A DNA stretch of 64,000 nucleotides from Alteromonas sp. BL110 (GTDB lineage: Bacteria > Pseudomonadota > Gammaproteobacteria > Enterobacterales > Alteromonadaceae): contig NZ_CP031967.1 of assembly GCF_003443615.1 (NCBI RefSeq), positions 3,596,001-3,660,000 of the forward strand. Direction: 5' to 3'. Each line of letters begins with the position of its first letter. Within the stretch, counting starts at the first letter, position 1. The notes beneath the pieces are model-generated. The model was given only the letters and a program-made list of their open reading frames with translations. It was not told where the DNA came from and did no database searches. Position numbers and translations under genes: made by a program. Shown here piece by piece: positions 55,161 through 64,000 of this stretch.

Positions 55161-55814
55161 TTACGAAGGGTAGCGAGCGCGCAACCCTTCATACACTAAA
55201 TCGCTAAACTCAGGCTTAGTTAAGTCAAGAGCGTCCATCACCTCAACTAAATGTTCATTGTCTTCACGTCCTTCCCATACTTTGACGTATGTTCCTTCTT
55301 TGTAACCGTTATCTTGGCGGAAGAAATTAAGAACATTTTTACCGACATACTGACGATACAATTCGTCAGCCGACATTTCGCATTGGCTCACAATAAACAT
55401 GAACAAAGGAACGCTGAAGCGTTTAGCGGCGCATAGACCTGTCATTAATTCTAAATTATCAAGAAGCGACTGATTAGATGCGTCGTAGTCTTTACCATCG
55501 AAGGCCACTTGCGTATTGCCACTTGCTAGTTCAGACGCAATACTTTTGGCTGACTCAGTGATGTCACCTTTATATTCAATAATGCAGGCGCTCAGCGCAA
55601 AGTGCCATATATCCACTAGTTCCATTTGAAGCTGAGGTAAGTCTTTTTGCTGTGCTTTCCACCATTTCCAACCGTGGTGCTCAATAGCTTCAACCGACTC
55701 AACCATTGCTGCACGCAAGTAACCATAACCTGCATTTAGCCAGTCTGGATTTACCTTGGCGTTCATTTTATCTTGAAGAGAAAGCATGGTGGCGAGTTGT
55801 TGGGCGGTTAACAT
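55161..55814 (-). CDS. dUTP diphosphatase, type 2 (all-alpha)
   Basis: Hydrolyses dUTP to dUMP, keeping uracil out of DNA. It is 217 aa of the all-alpha NTP pyrophosphatase superfamily, dUTPase_2 type. The metal-binding pattern is visible: VESVEAIEHHGWKWWK (about 37-52; Glu residues) and LQMELVDIWHFAL (about 61-73; Glu and Asp). The C-terminal ends near YEGLRARYPS. It is unrelated to the trimeric Dut. The identification is from recalled dUTPase_2 patterns. Stand-alone gene on the minus strand. Confidence 0.82.
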   Translation of the reverse strand: MLTAQQLATMLSLQDKMNAKVNPDWLNAGYGYLRAAMVESVEAIEHHGWKWWKAQQKDLPQLQMELVDIWHFALSACIIEYKGDITESAKSIASELASGNTQVAFDGKDYDASNQSLLDNLELMTGLCAAKRFSVPLFMFIVSQCEMSADELYRQYVGKNVLNFFRQDNGYKEGTYVKVWEGREDNEHLVEVMDALDLTKPEFSDLVYEGLRARYPS

Positions 55815-56029
55815 TGTTGCTCCTGAGCGTGAAAATGTGATGCATTTTTAAAGGCGAAATTGTACTTGAATGCTGCTTAAGGAGAAACTGCTAAATTTTA
55901 GCCAACAATATTACAGCCCCTCTTTACTGAATGCTTGCTTGTGGTGCACTTGCACCAGAGTAAAACCATGACTGAATAGTCATATTTTCGCATTTTTACT
56001 AAGTGTATGAATTGTAAGAATTAAAAAGT
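55815..56029. other. Intergenic region with two inverted repeats upstream of a putative sRNA promoter
   Basis: TGGTGCA-ct-TGCACCA (55942-55957) and ATGACT-gaat-AGTCAT (55968-55983) lie about 90 and 60 bases before the sigma-54 element, where activator-binding sites are usual. No gene is supported here. Confidence 0.55.
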
Positions 56030-56045
56030 TGGCACTCAACCTGCA
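56030..56045 (+). promoter_or_regulatory. Sigma-54 promoter of the putative sRNA
   Basis: TGGCACTCAACCTGCA preserves the TGGCAC and TGC elements with exact -24/-12 spacing; only two non-critical positions differ from TGGCACGnnnnTTGCA. The start of transcription is expected near 56056. Confidence 0.75.
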
Positions 56046-56055
56046 AAATCTAAAG

Positions 56056-56187
56056 CGTTAACAGTGCTGCCCAGTAGCGCTAACGTGAATGAGTGCCAGG
56101 CAACGCTTATTCACGTTGTTACTGAGTAGACCGTAAACCTTACCCATACAGATTTTTCGTGTCCTGAGGTCTGTATGGGTTTTTTTT
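56056..56187 (+). ncRNA. Candidate sigma-54-dependent small RNA, possibly Qrr-like
   Basis: About 132 nt bounded by a good sigma-54 promoter and an intrinsic terminator. Structures: a 9-bp perfect hairpin AACGTGAAT/ATTCACGTT (56082-56090 with 56109-56117, 18-base loop), a possible 5' hairpin from GCGTTA/TAACG-type pairing near 56056-56085, and the terminator. The stretch ACGTTGTTACTGAG (56113-56126) matches 12 of 14 bases of the core I recall for Vibrio Qrr RNAs (ACGTTGTTAGTGAA). A 101-aa reading frame that starts inside the terminator is not credible. Start point and identity are inferred. Confidence 0.65.
56142..56187 (+). terminator. Strong intrinsic terminator of the putative sRNA
   Basis: An 11-bp perfect stem, ACCCATACAGA/TCTGTATGGGT, with a 17-base loop containing a T run and CCTGAGG, ends in eight T. 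The long loop is unusual. Confidence 0.92.
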
Positions 56188-56457
56188 GTCTGAAAAACGA
56201 TACTTTTATTTTCCTCAAAGATCTGAGCACTCAATTTCTTCTTCTCTTGCTTGCTACCGAATTAATTGGAGAGCGGCGCCGCCTGCAAAAACCTAACCTT
56301 TGCTTTTCCTTTCCATTACAAAGCATTCGCTTATCTAATTTTTCAAGAAATAACTTAACTACTTTGCCTAATGCGATACACTTAATCTATAAGTTCGACG
56401 ATGCGTGTATAGTCTTTATACAGAACCTAATAGCACGTTTTACAAAGGATTTTTCGA
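56188..56457. other. 270-base leader region before recC
   Basis: No gene is supported. It is AT-rich and must contain the recC promoter, since the preceding terminator is strong. Confidence 0.4.
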
Positions 56458-59400
56458 TTGCTTGCGTTATATCCCTCTAATAAATTAGAACACTTGAGTT
56501 TTCTTCTTACCACGCTTCTACGTCAGCAACCTTTAGGTGTATTCACGCCTGAAACCATCTTGGTTGAAAGCCCAGGTATGCAACACTGGGTTAGTATGCA
56601 ATTAGCCACTGAACATGGCGTGGCGATGAATATTGACTACCCGCTTCCAGTACGCTTTATGTGGAATACAGCACGCGCTGTACTAGGGCAGGATAAAGTG
56701 CCTAAGCAGTCTCCTTATCGTCGTGAAGTGCTGACTTGGCGTATTGACAATATTCTTCAAGATGACTCATTAATGAACAGTGAAGCTTTTGAACAAGTAA
56801 ATAGGTATTGGAAAAACGCCGGTAGTGAGCAAGAGCAGGGTCTTCAGCGTCTTCAACTTGCTACTGCGTTGGCTGACGTATACGAACAGTACCTCTTATA
56901 CCGCCCCGATTGGTTGTTCAAATGGGAAGCTAATGAACGCGCTGTATTAGATGATATGGAAATATGGCAAAGCGAAATTTGGCGTAATTTAGTAAAAGAG
57001 CAGCCGCTGCATCCAGCCCGTTTGCATCAAATGACTTTAGAGGCGTTAGGGGCATTAGAAGTGGGTGACATACCAAATGACCCATTCAGTCATTTGCCCA
57101 AGCGCGTTATTGTTTTTGCCATTAATACCATGGCTCCGCAACTGATAGCATTCTTTGATGCCCTTGCACAGCATATCGATATTCATATATTCCACCTGAA
57201 CCCCAGCGTAAATTATTGGGGGGAAGCGAAAAGTAGTAGCGAACAAGCAAAATTATTGCGTCTAGAAGGGCTTAAAAAGTGGATGGAAGAAGACCAGTCC
57301 AACCCTTTACTTGGCAACTTGGGCAAGCAGGGCAGAGAACTATTTAACTTACTTACCGAACTGGATACGTTTGAAATAAGTGCTTTTGATTCGCCCGATT
57401 TTGATGAAGTGGTTGAAAACGGTGAGACAGAGCCTACTCGCGGTCTGCTGGATTACATCCACAAGGATATTTTACAAGCCGCTCAACCGACGCCATTCAC
57501 TGGCGAACTAAAACAATGTGACGATAGCGTCAGCATCATGTGCACCCATTCCGCGCTTCGCGAGGTACAAGTGCTGCACGACCACTTGCTGCATTGGTTA
57601 TCTCAAGATAAAGCGCGTACCCCGTCAGATATTCTTGTGATGTGTCCGGCTATTGAAAACTATGCACCATTTGTGGATGCAGTGTTTCACCGAGTAGGTA
57701 CCAAAACCTTAGCTGGTACTGGGCAGGTTAGACTGCCATGTACCATTGCTGATAGAAGTCCTATGGACGCAGAGCCGCTTATCGCAGCGTTTATGGCGCT
57801 TCTACAGCTGCCCGATAGCCGCTTTGGCGTATCGGATATTATGGATTATTTACAGCTGGATTCTGTGCAGAAACGGTTTTCAGTGTCCCAAGACGACATA
57901 GAGCAAATGGTGGTGTGGTTAAAACAAGCCCATATCCATTGGGGGCTCAATAGTGCACATAAAACCGCCGTATCAGAGGGCGTTAACCTAGATGAAACGT
58001 ACAGCTGGTGGTGGGGCATTCGCAGATTGCTAATGGGCATGTTGGCGCAAGACGCCGAAGTAGTTGTTAGTGACTTACTGACGATTCCAGACGTTGAAGG
58101 GCAAAGTGCGCTGGCCTTGGGCAAACTTATCGATATCGTGGCAATGCTGGGGGAATTTGCACAAGAGCTAACCGCTCTAAGAACGCCTGAACAATGGTCC
58201 AAAGCATTAATAGCCCTACGCGACGCGTGCTTTATGCCTACAAAAGACCAGCAACAGAGTTGGGACCTTATTGCTAATGTTGCAGCCGAGCTCGCTGCAC
58301 GATGTGAAGAAGCGGGGTATCAGCACGAATTGTCCTTGCGCCAAGTACGTGACCTTTTGCTTAATCGGTTTTCATCGCCAGACGCAGGTAACCACTTCAT
58401 GACCGGTCAAGTCACGGTATGTTCAATGTTGCCAATGCGCAGTATACCGTTTAAAAAAGTGTGTATTCTTGGCCTTAACGACAGTGAGTTCCCAAGAAAA
58501 TCAAGCCCGTTAGGCCTTGACTTGATGGCAGGCGCAAACCGTAGGGTCGGTGATCGTTCAAGGCGTTTAGAAGACAGATATTTATTCCTTGAAGCCATTA
58601 TTTCAACGCGTGAAAGCCTGTACTTAAGCTACCAAGGGAACGATGTCACCAATAATAGTGAACGCCAGCCTAGTCTGGTTTTAGCAGAGTTTATGGACAT
58701 GCTAGAAAATAGCTACGCACTGGCCTTGTCTAGATACCGTGTTAATGCGCCGCTTCACCCTTTTAGTGAAGAGGGTTTCGCAGGGCGATTGCCCAGCTAC
58801 GAAACCGGTTGGCTTAGGCTGGCCGGTGCGCTACAGCATACAAAATCACGCTCCGACAAGACAGGTGCAGAAGGCTATGAACCTGACCATTTAGCGGTGC
58901 CAGAACATTCATCCAATATGCTGTCAACCCAAGTACTTCGACTATCAAACAGCCAAATTGCAAGAGCCTTTAAAGATCCACTAGAGTACTTTTCTATACA
59001 AAGGCTAGGTGTGAATTTATCACAGTCGTTTACACTGCTCGAAAACAGCGAGCCATTTGAAACCAATGCGCTGCTGCGCTATCAGGTGCTTGATGCTATC
59101 TTCTCGTCGCCAGAACGCAAGTCGTCAGTAGAAGATGACTCAACCATGCTTTCATACGGTGAACAGGTGATCACTTTTGCGTCACTTAGGGGCGATATTC
59201 CCAATAACCCCGTTGCCAGAGATGAAGTTGAAATGTGGAAAGAGGGGGCCTTGGCATTGAGTCACGCTATGGGGCCCCACGATGCTGAACCTGTAAAGGC
59301 GCAATTTCAGGGTAAATACATCACCTTTACCACGGCTGCTCTAGTAGGCAGTGACGCATTAGTTGAGCTATGTGCCGGTAAAATAGATTCTCACCGCGCG

Positions 59401-60090
59401 CTGAGCTTTTTCATCTCTCAATTGGTATTTTCATGCAGTGATGAAGCAACGAAATACAGCAATTATCCATTGGATATTTATTCGTGTTCATGGGAAAAGG
59501 GCGAAACTGTATTGAAAAAGCAGCGCTTCCCTTCTTATGATCAAGAAACTGCCGTGCGGTTACTCTTGTTTATAGAACAGCTTTATATGGCTGTTTATAC
59601 GGCGCCAACGCCAGTGCATTTAAGCTTATTTGGCTCTTTTATGCCCGGCACAAGAAACTCAGAGACTAAGCCCGTAGTTGAAAGCATAAAACCGGATATG
59701 TTTAACGACATCCTGCATGCGCTACTGCATAGTACAGATGGTACAAGTGAAACTGACAAAGCGGTTTTTGAAAAAATTCGACAGGTAATTGACGAGGTGT
59801 GCCCGTTTTCTGATAAAGACAGCGACACTGCAAGCGAGATAACAAGTGACAGAAACGGAAAAGCGAAGCAGGTAGTTGGCCAAGCCTTTGCACTTTTTGA
59901 GACGATTGAATTACAGCGTGCGCTAACCGATTGGCAGCAAAGTAATGGGCAGTATAGTGCAGATATGGCTAGCAACCCTTACCTCAACTGGCTATTCCCG
60001 CAAGGTGTGAACTGGAACGATGTCCCGCACTTAAGTGCCTTTGTACTTTTAGCCATGGTCAATAATGCATCTCAGGAGGAGAAGTTATGA
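56458..60090 (+). CDS. recC: Exodeoxyribonuclease V gamma subunit RecC
   Basis: Subunit of RecBCD that splits the DNA duplex and recognises Chi. The 1210-aa protein (E. coli 1122) matches the RecC N-terminus pattern: YPSNKLEHLSFLLTTLL and ILVESPGMQHWVSMQLA, then NIDYPLPVRFMWNTARAVLG. Middle sections include MLPMRSIPFKKVCILGLNDSEFPR (the C-terminal half-helicase fold; motif about residues 658-681, quoted in part). It starts at TTG 56458 with AAAGGA upstream. Its stop overlaps the recB start (ATGA). No ptrA gene separates recC from recB here, unlike E. coli. Confidence 0.95.
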   Translation: MLALYPSNKLEHLSFLLTTLLRQQPLGVFTPETILVESPGMQHWVSMQLATEHGVAMNIDYPLPVRFMWNTARAVLGQDKVPKQSPYRREVLTWRIDNILQDDSLMNSEAFEQVNRYWKNAGSEQEQGLQRLQLATALADVYEQYLLYRPDWLFKWEANERAVLDDMEIWQSEIWRNLVKEQPLHPARLHQMTLEALGALEVGDIPNDPFSHLPKRVIVFAINTMAPQLIAFFDALAQHIDIHIFHLNPSVNYWGEAKSSSEQAKLLRLEGLKKWMEEDQSNPLLGNLGKQGRELFNLLTELDTFEISAFDSPDFDEVVENGETEPTRGLLDYIHKDILQAAQPTPFTGELKQCDDSVSIMCTHSALREVQVLHDHLLHWLSQDKARTPSDILVMCPAIENYAPFVDAVFHRVGTKTLAGTGQVRLPCTIADRSPMDAEPLIAAFMALLQLPDSRFGVSDIMDYLQLDSVQKRFSVSQDDIEQMVVWLKQAHIHWGLNSAHKTAVSEGVNLDETYSWWWGIRRLLMGMLAQDAEVVVSDLLTIPDVEGQSALALGKLIDIVAMLGEFAQELTALRTPEQWSKALIALRDACFMPTKDQQQSWDLIANVAAELAARCEEAGYQHELSLRQVRDLLLNRFSSPDAGNHFMTGQVTVCSMLPMRSIPFKKVCILGLNDSEFPRKSSPLGLDLMAGANRRVGDRSRRLEDRYLFLEAIISTRESLYLSYQGNDVTNNSERQPSLVLAEFMDMLENSYALALSRYRVNAPLHPFSEEGFAGRLPSYETGWLRLAGALQHTKSRSDKTGAEGYEPDHLAVPEHSSNMLSTQVLRLSNSQIARAFKDPLEYFSIQRLGVNLSQSFTLLENSEPFETNALLRYQVLDAIFSSPERKSSVEDDSTMLSYGEQVITFASLRGDIPNNPVARDEVEMWKEGALALSHAMGPHDAEPVKAQFQGKYITFTTAALVGSDALVELCAGKIDSHRALSFFISQLVFSCSDEATKYSNYPLDIYSCSWEKGETVLKKQRFPSYDQETAVRLLLFIEQLYMAVYTAPTPVHLSLFGSFMPGTRNSETKPVVESIKPDMFNDILHALLHSTDGTSETDKAVFEKIRQVIDEVCPFSDKDSDTASEITSDRNGKAKQVVGQAFALFETIELQRALTDWQQSNGQYSADMASNPYLNWLFPQGVNWNDVPHLSAFVLLAMVNNASQEEKL

Positions 60091-63000
60091 GCCAGAATTC
60101 AGTATCCTCTGAAAATTACGAGAACAAGCAAACCCATACTGAAGCACAATTGCTTGACGTTGTGGCTATGCCGCTAAAGGGGCGACACCTTATTGAAGCG
60201 AGCGCAGGTACAGGTAAAACCTTTAACATTACGCGGTTGTACCTGCGCTTGCTGTTAGAAAAAAAGCTTAACGTTAAAGAAATATTGGTGATGACCTTCA
60301 CCAAAGCCGCGACCGAAGAAATTAAGGGGCGGATTGCGGCGACGTTAAGAGAGGCATTGCTTATTTGGCAGCAAGCCAAAGACAATGGGAACGAAATAGA
60401 CGCTAGCTGCGACCCGGTTTATCAGAGCTTATTTAATAGCTGCGATCTTGATGAGAGTTTGGCCCTCTTGAAAGCTGCGCAGCTGGAACTCGATGAGGCA
60501 TCGGTGTTCACTATCCACGGTTTTTGTCAGCATGTTATTACTCAACTGGCGTTTAACAGTGGCTTTGCTATGTCGCTCAACTTGGGTAACGATACTAGCG
60601 ATTTATACCTTCAAGCTGCCGAAGATTTCATTCGAAAAATAAGTAAAAGCGAGGACGATTTCAGGCTATTGGCAGAGTCTGGCTGGCATACACCTGAAAG
60701 TCTGCTGCGTGAATTTAGCGTAAGCATAAAAAGTACTCTGACCCCTTTGATGCTAACCGAGGAAGATATTGAAGCGGCTTTTGATAAACAGTTGGATGAC
60801 GCGCCAAACACGTCTTTAGCCTATGTGAAATCGTTACTGCAAAGTGTGGAAGAAAACGAAGGGTTAATCATAGAGCAACTTATTAAAACACCTGCGCATA
60901 AAAAAGAAAGGCCACAAGAATTAGCAGCGCTAAAGGCTTGGTTAGGCTCTTGCATTAATGAGCAGCAGTATTATCTGGCACCCCCTGAAGCAGAAGCTTT
61001 TGTTAAGGGGAATCGATATGCTCGAAATTCCTCAGGCGTAAAAGAGATCTTAACGCCAATTAAGGAATTTGCTGGTGCCCTTAAAAAAGCCTTTGGCGAG
61101 AAAGACAAAGCACTTGGTAAAGTACCTGTTTTCAAGCTGGTTATCGAAGCTATTACCTTTATTAAAAAGCGGGTTGAAAAGCAGAAAAAGCAGCTTGGTG
61201 TTATCGATTTCGATGACCTTATTCGCATGTTAGCCGATGAGGTTATAAAACCAAACAATACCCTTGTGCCAGAACTTCGCAAGAAGTTCCCAGTCGCACT
61301 AATCGATGAGTTTCAGGACACTGATGCTAAGCAATACGCTATCTTAGATGCGGTTTATCCTAATTTAGCTGAAGCTAATGAAAGTGCGCTTCTAATGATA
61401 GGTGATCCGAAGCAGGCTATTTATCGCTTTCGAGGAGGTGACATTTTTACCTATTTGAAAGCGGGTAGGCAGGCGGATTACCGCTGGGTGATGAACACCA
61501 ACTGGCGCTCTGTAGAAGGTATGGTAAGGGCCTACAACCGATTATTTTATGGTGCGCCAGTGGCATCGGGCAAGCCCACTGATGTATTTGGCTTCGGCAT
61601 CAATTACAACCCTGTTGAATTTACTCCTAAAGCAGCTGCGGCTAAGACACCCTTGGTAGACCCCGCTGAGCAAATTGGTGTAATGAAACGCAGCGCAATG
61701 AATTACGTGAGCATGTGTTTAGAGGAGAAAGAAAACACTAACATTATGCGCCGTAAAATGGCGCAGTGGATTGCGCAAGAGATTTATCGCTTGTTGAATG
61801 AAGCGCATTTTAAAGCGGCGGACGGTCACACAACGCCAGTTAAGCCCCAAGATATCGCAATTCTGGTCAAAGACAGAACTGAAGCGGGCGCCATCAAAAA
61901 TGTATTACAGCAAAAAGGGCTGGCCTGTGTTTATTTAAGTGATCGAAGTAACTTATTTGCCAGCGCTGAGGCGAAAGACGTGCTTAGACTGCTTAATGGT
62001 ATTTGGCATGCGAACGACACAAGTAAAGTTGCCTCAAGTTTGGCTTCACCGCTTTGGGGCTATAGCGCAAATACTCTTATCGAACTGCTATATCACGAAG
62101 ACGACGCTCAGTGGGATGCCGCTATCGATAAAGTACTGGCGCTGCGTGATATGTGGCTGCAAAAAGGTTGTATGAGCGTACTGCTACATCTAATGCAAGA
62201 CAGTTATCAACCCCATGCCGACAGTGTAGAACGGGCATTAACTAACTATCAGCATTTAGCGGAAGTGTTGGAAAAGGCTAGCACAACACACCAGCGCCCT
62301 GAGCAACTACTAGATTGGTTGAATAAGCAAATCCACAAACCGGAAAGTGATGAAGAACTAACGCTGCGCCTTGAGAGTGATAGTCAGCTTATTCGCCTTA
62401 TTACTCAGCATGGCTCAAAAGGCCTTGAGTATCCAATCGTTTTTGTGCCCTATGCCACGGGCTATAAAGACGCGTCAAAAAATGGAAAGGCGACATCGCA
62501 AATCTTTACTTATTACGACGAAGAGAAGCATGACTTACAGATGCAGCTAGGGCAGACGCCACAAGCCATAGCTCGGGTTCAGCGTGAAAGCGAAGCGGAA
62601 GATATGCGTTTGGCGTATGTGGCGGTAACTCGGGCAGCGCACCGCTGCTACATGGGGGTTGTGCCTCTGGCTAATAATGAAAAAAGCGCACTGGCACGAG
62701 CTTTAGGTGTCAGTGGTGACAGCGGCAGCAATGATTGGACTAGTGTATTAAGCCGGGTTGCCCAAGAAGACGCCTCTCATACAAGCCATATCGACGGCGA
62801 CGAGTTCGACGAAGTGTATTCAGTCTTTGAGCAAGAAGACGAGCTGCCAAAGCTTAGCGTGTTGCAATTTAGCGGCACGGCGAGCGAAGAATGGCGGCTG
62901 TATTCATTTTCTGCTATGAGCCGCCTAACTACGGTGAGTACGGGCGCAAACACACCCGTAGTGGAGCCATTAGGTCAAACCCTTCCGAGTGTGCCCGTAA

Positions 63001-63944
63001 TTCAAACTATTCGTGACGAAGAGGTTTACGCCGCAGATTCACCTGTGGGGGGAGAAGCGCTGTTTGGTGTAAGTGGTACAGATCCTTCGTTTAGCGCTGC
63101 GACGACAACCAGTAAAAGTGACTTACGCTTCACGTTAGAGAAAGGTGCAAGCGCAGGTAATTTACTGCACGATATTCTTGAAAACAATGATTTTAGTGCG
63201 CCCGAATGGGAAGAAACTGGCAAAGAGCTCGTAAAACGCTTTGGCCTAGATGAAAAGCGTACACCGCTACTTTACGACTGGCTAGAAGAAGCTTTGCAGA
63301 CGCCCCTGTATCCTAAAATGCAATTAAGCATGAGTGATTTACCGTTAGCGCAAACCCTGCGCGAAGCGGAGTTCTACTTTCCCATGAACGATACCCAATG
63401 GGCTCAACTTCGTGATGTTCTTTCCCGCCACCGCCAATCTGTAGCTGATTCCATTGGTGGTAAGGTTGATGCTGCGCCTCAGCTAATCACGGCGAAACTG
63501 CAGGGAATGATGCACGGTTTTATTGACTTGATTTTTGAATATGATGGTCAGTTTTTTGTTGCGGATTACAAATCGACCTGGCTTGGAGATACGTTAGATT
63601 GCTACTTACCCGCTGCGCTGTTTCATAACAATCAGCATCACCTTTACGACCTCCAATACTTAATTTACTGCTTAGCGCTACACCGCTATTTAAAAAACAC
63701 CCTGCCTGATTACGACCCTGATGTTCATTTCGGTGGTGTGTATTATCTATATTTACGCGGCATGCACCCCGAAAACGAACGGGGTGAAGGGGTATTCTAT
63801 ACCGATATTCCTTCGTCTTTTCTCATGCAAATAGATTCGATATTTGAAAGAGGTGGCAATATTCAGCAAAGCGACAATTCGAAAAATGCAGGCACTACTC
63901 AACAGCCTTCAGGTCAGCAGCAGTTTAGTTTCGATGACGAGTAG
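60087..63944 (+). CDS. recB: Exodeoxyribonuclease V beta subunit RecB
   Basis: 3'-to-5' helicase and nuclease subunit of RecBCD, acting in double-strand break repair. It is 1285 aa (E. coli 1180). The Walker A box is IEASAGTGKTFNITRLYLR (about 33-51), motif Ia MTFTKAATEEIKGRIA follows, motif II VALIDEFQDTDAKQYA is near 405-420, GDPKQAIYRFRGGD near 440-453, and AYVAVTRAAHRCYMG near 846-860. The nuclease domain carries GFIDLIFEYDG and the catalytic VADYKSTW near 1160. The ATG has AGGAGGAG upstream and overlaps the recC stop, so the two are coupled. Confidence 0.97.
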   Translation: MSQNSVSSENYENKQTHTEAQLLDVVAMPLKGRHLIEASAGTGKTFNITRLYLRLLLEKKLNVKEILVMTFTKAATEEIKGRIAATLREALLIWQQAKDNGNEIDASCDPVYQSLFNSCDLDESLALLKAAQLELDEASVFTIHGFCQHVITQLAFNSGFAMSLNLGNDTSDLYLQAAEDFIRKISKSEDDFRLLAESGWHTPESLLREFSVSIKSTLTPLMLTEEDIEAAFDKQLDDAPNTSLAYVKSLLQSVEENEGLIIEQLIKTPAHKKERPQELAALKAWLGSCINEQQYYLAPPEAEAFVKGNRYARNSSGVKEILTPIKEFAGALKKAFGEKDKALGKVPVFKLVIEAITFIKKRVEKQKKQLGVIDFDDLIRMLADEVIKPNNTLVPELRKKFPVALIDEFQDTDAKQYAILDAVYPNLAEANESALLMIGDPKQAIYRFRGGDIFTYLKAGRQADYRWVMNTNWRSVEGMVRAYNRLFYGAPVASGKPTDVFGFGINYNPVEFTPKAAAAKTPLVDPAEQIGVMKRSAMNYVSMCLEEKENTNIMRRKMAQWIAQEIYRLLNEAHFKAADGHTTPVKPQDIAILVKDRTEAGAIKNVLQQKGLACVYLSDRSNLFASAEAKDVLRLLNGIWHANDTSKVASSLASPLWGYSANTLIELLYHEDDAQWDAAIDKVLALRDMWLQKGCMSVLLHLMQDSYQPHADSVERALTNYQHLAEVLEKASTTHQRPEQLLDWLNKQIHKPESDEELTLRLESDSQLIRLITQHGSKGLEYPIVFVPYATGYKDASKNGKATSQIFTYYDEEKHDLQMQLGQTPQAIARVQRESEAEDMRLAYVAVTRAAHRCYMGVVPLANNEKSALARALGVSGDSGSNDWTSVLSRVAQEDASHTSHIDGDEFDEVYSVFEQEDELPKLSVLQFSGTASEEWRLYSFSAMSRLTTVSTGANTPVVEPLGQTLPSVPVIQTIRDEEVYAADSPVGGEALFGVSGTDPSFSAATTTSKSDLRFTLEKGASAGNLLHDILENNDFSAPEWEETGKELVKRFGLDEKRTPLLYDWLEEALQTPLYPKMQLSMSDLPLAQTLREAEFYFPMNDTQWAQLRDVLSRHRQSVADSIGGKVDAAPQLITAKLQGMMHGFIDLIFEYDGQFFVADYKSTWLGDTLDCYLPAALFHNNQHHLYDLQYLIYCLALHRYLKNTLPDYDPDVHFGGVYYLYLRGMHPENERGEGVFYTDIPSSFLMQIDSIFERGGNIQQSDNSKNAGTTQQPSGQQQFSFDDE

Positions 63945-63975
63945 TGGCATCGAGGACAATATAGTTGGGAAAATA

Positions 63976-64000
63976 ATGAACAACAATCAACATTCTGTAT
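63976..64000 (+). CDS. Start of a downstream gene, probably recD (cut by the right edge)
   Basis: Only eight codons are visible (MNNNQHSV). The position 31 bases after recB and the usual recBD order suggest recD; the sequence itself proves nothing. Confidence 0.4.

Noticed and set aside
56175-56480. 101-codon plus-strand frame
   Set aside because: Its start lies inside the sRNA terminator and it runs into recC; no ribosome-binding site and low-complexity composition.

Overview
The window looks like chromosome from an Alteromonas-type marine gammaproteobacterium. This is inferred from gene content and protein similarity (PykA, HexR, YeaC, MaoP and HdfR types), the moderate GC content and the alginate-lyase/Entner-Doudoroff combination. 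No rRNA, tRNA, insertion sequence, prophage or CRISPR array was seen.

Region 1 (1-31.9 kb) is central carbon metabolism. The left edge cuts a minus-strand PL7 alginate lyase. It is followed by pykA and the repressor gene hexR (both minus) and by a tight plus-strand operon zwf-pgl-edd-glk-eda that turns glucose into pyruvate and glyceraldehyde 3-phosphate by the Entner-Doudoroff route. A hexose-6-phosphate mutarotase, gapA, the glycogen/maltodextrin genes malQ-glgB-glgX, gnd and a second long GAPDH-like gene follow. HexR-type palindromes precede pykA, hexR/zwf and, more weakly, gapA/malQ, which suggests one carbon-flux regulon. The region also holds msrB, a lipoprotein, an M14 carboxypeptidase, an AGCS Na+/amino-acid symporter with an extra domain, and a poorly understood operon: zinc-ribbon membrane protein, YeaC, a giant DUF349 coiled-coil protein and a 72-aa protein.

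Region 2 (31.9-44.3 kb) is a signalling and envelope-stress island. Small membrane proteins and lipoproteins (an entericidin-like lipoprotein, a DUF1328 protein, a CC0125-like lipoprotein and YqjK/YqjE/YqjD-like proteins) lie downstream of a five-gene two-component operon: a sigma-54 activator, a stand-alone histidine-phosphotransfer-like protein, a CHASE3 histidine kinase, a single-domain receiver and a REC-HK-REC-REC hybrid. Sigma-54 (-24/-12) promoter candidates precede the yqjD-like operon, an ExoD-like gene and, more weakly, the DUF1328 gene. Also here are a LysR regulator, a rhodanese divergent from a two-cysteine ArsR persulfide sensor, a PRC-barrel protein and a decayed AraC fragment.

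Region 3 (44.4-64 kb) begins with maoP divergent from hdfR, the arrangement known from the E. coli Ori-macrodomain locus. It continues with DUF2750 and DUF2789 proteins, an RNase J-like metallo-hydrolase, a 1390-aa propeller-PAS-GGDEF-EAL receptor, an acyl-CoA synthetase, a type-2 dUTPase, and recC-recB with the first bases of a probable recD.

The most interesting unexplained element is a probable small RNA at about 56,056-56,187. It has a good sigma-54 promoter, upstream inverted repeats of activator-site type, an internal 9-bp hairpin and a strong intrinsic terminator. It also contains a 14-base stretch resembling the conserved core of Vibrio Qrr quorum-sensing RNAs.
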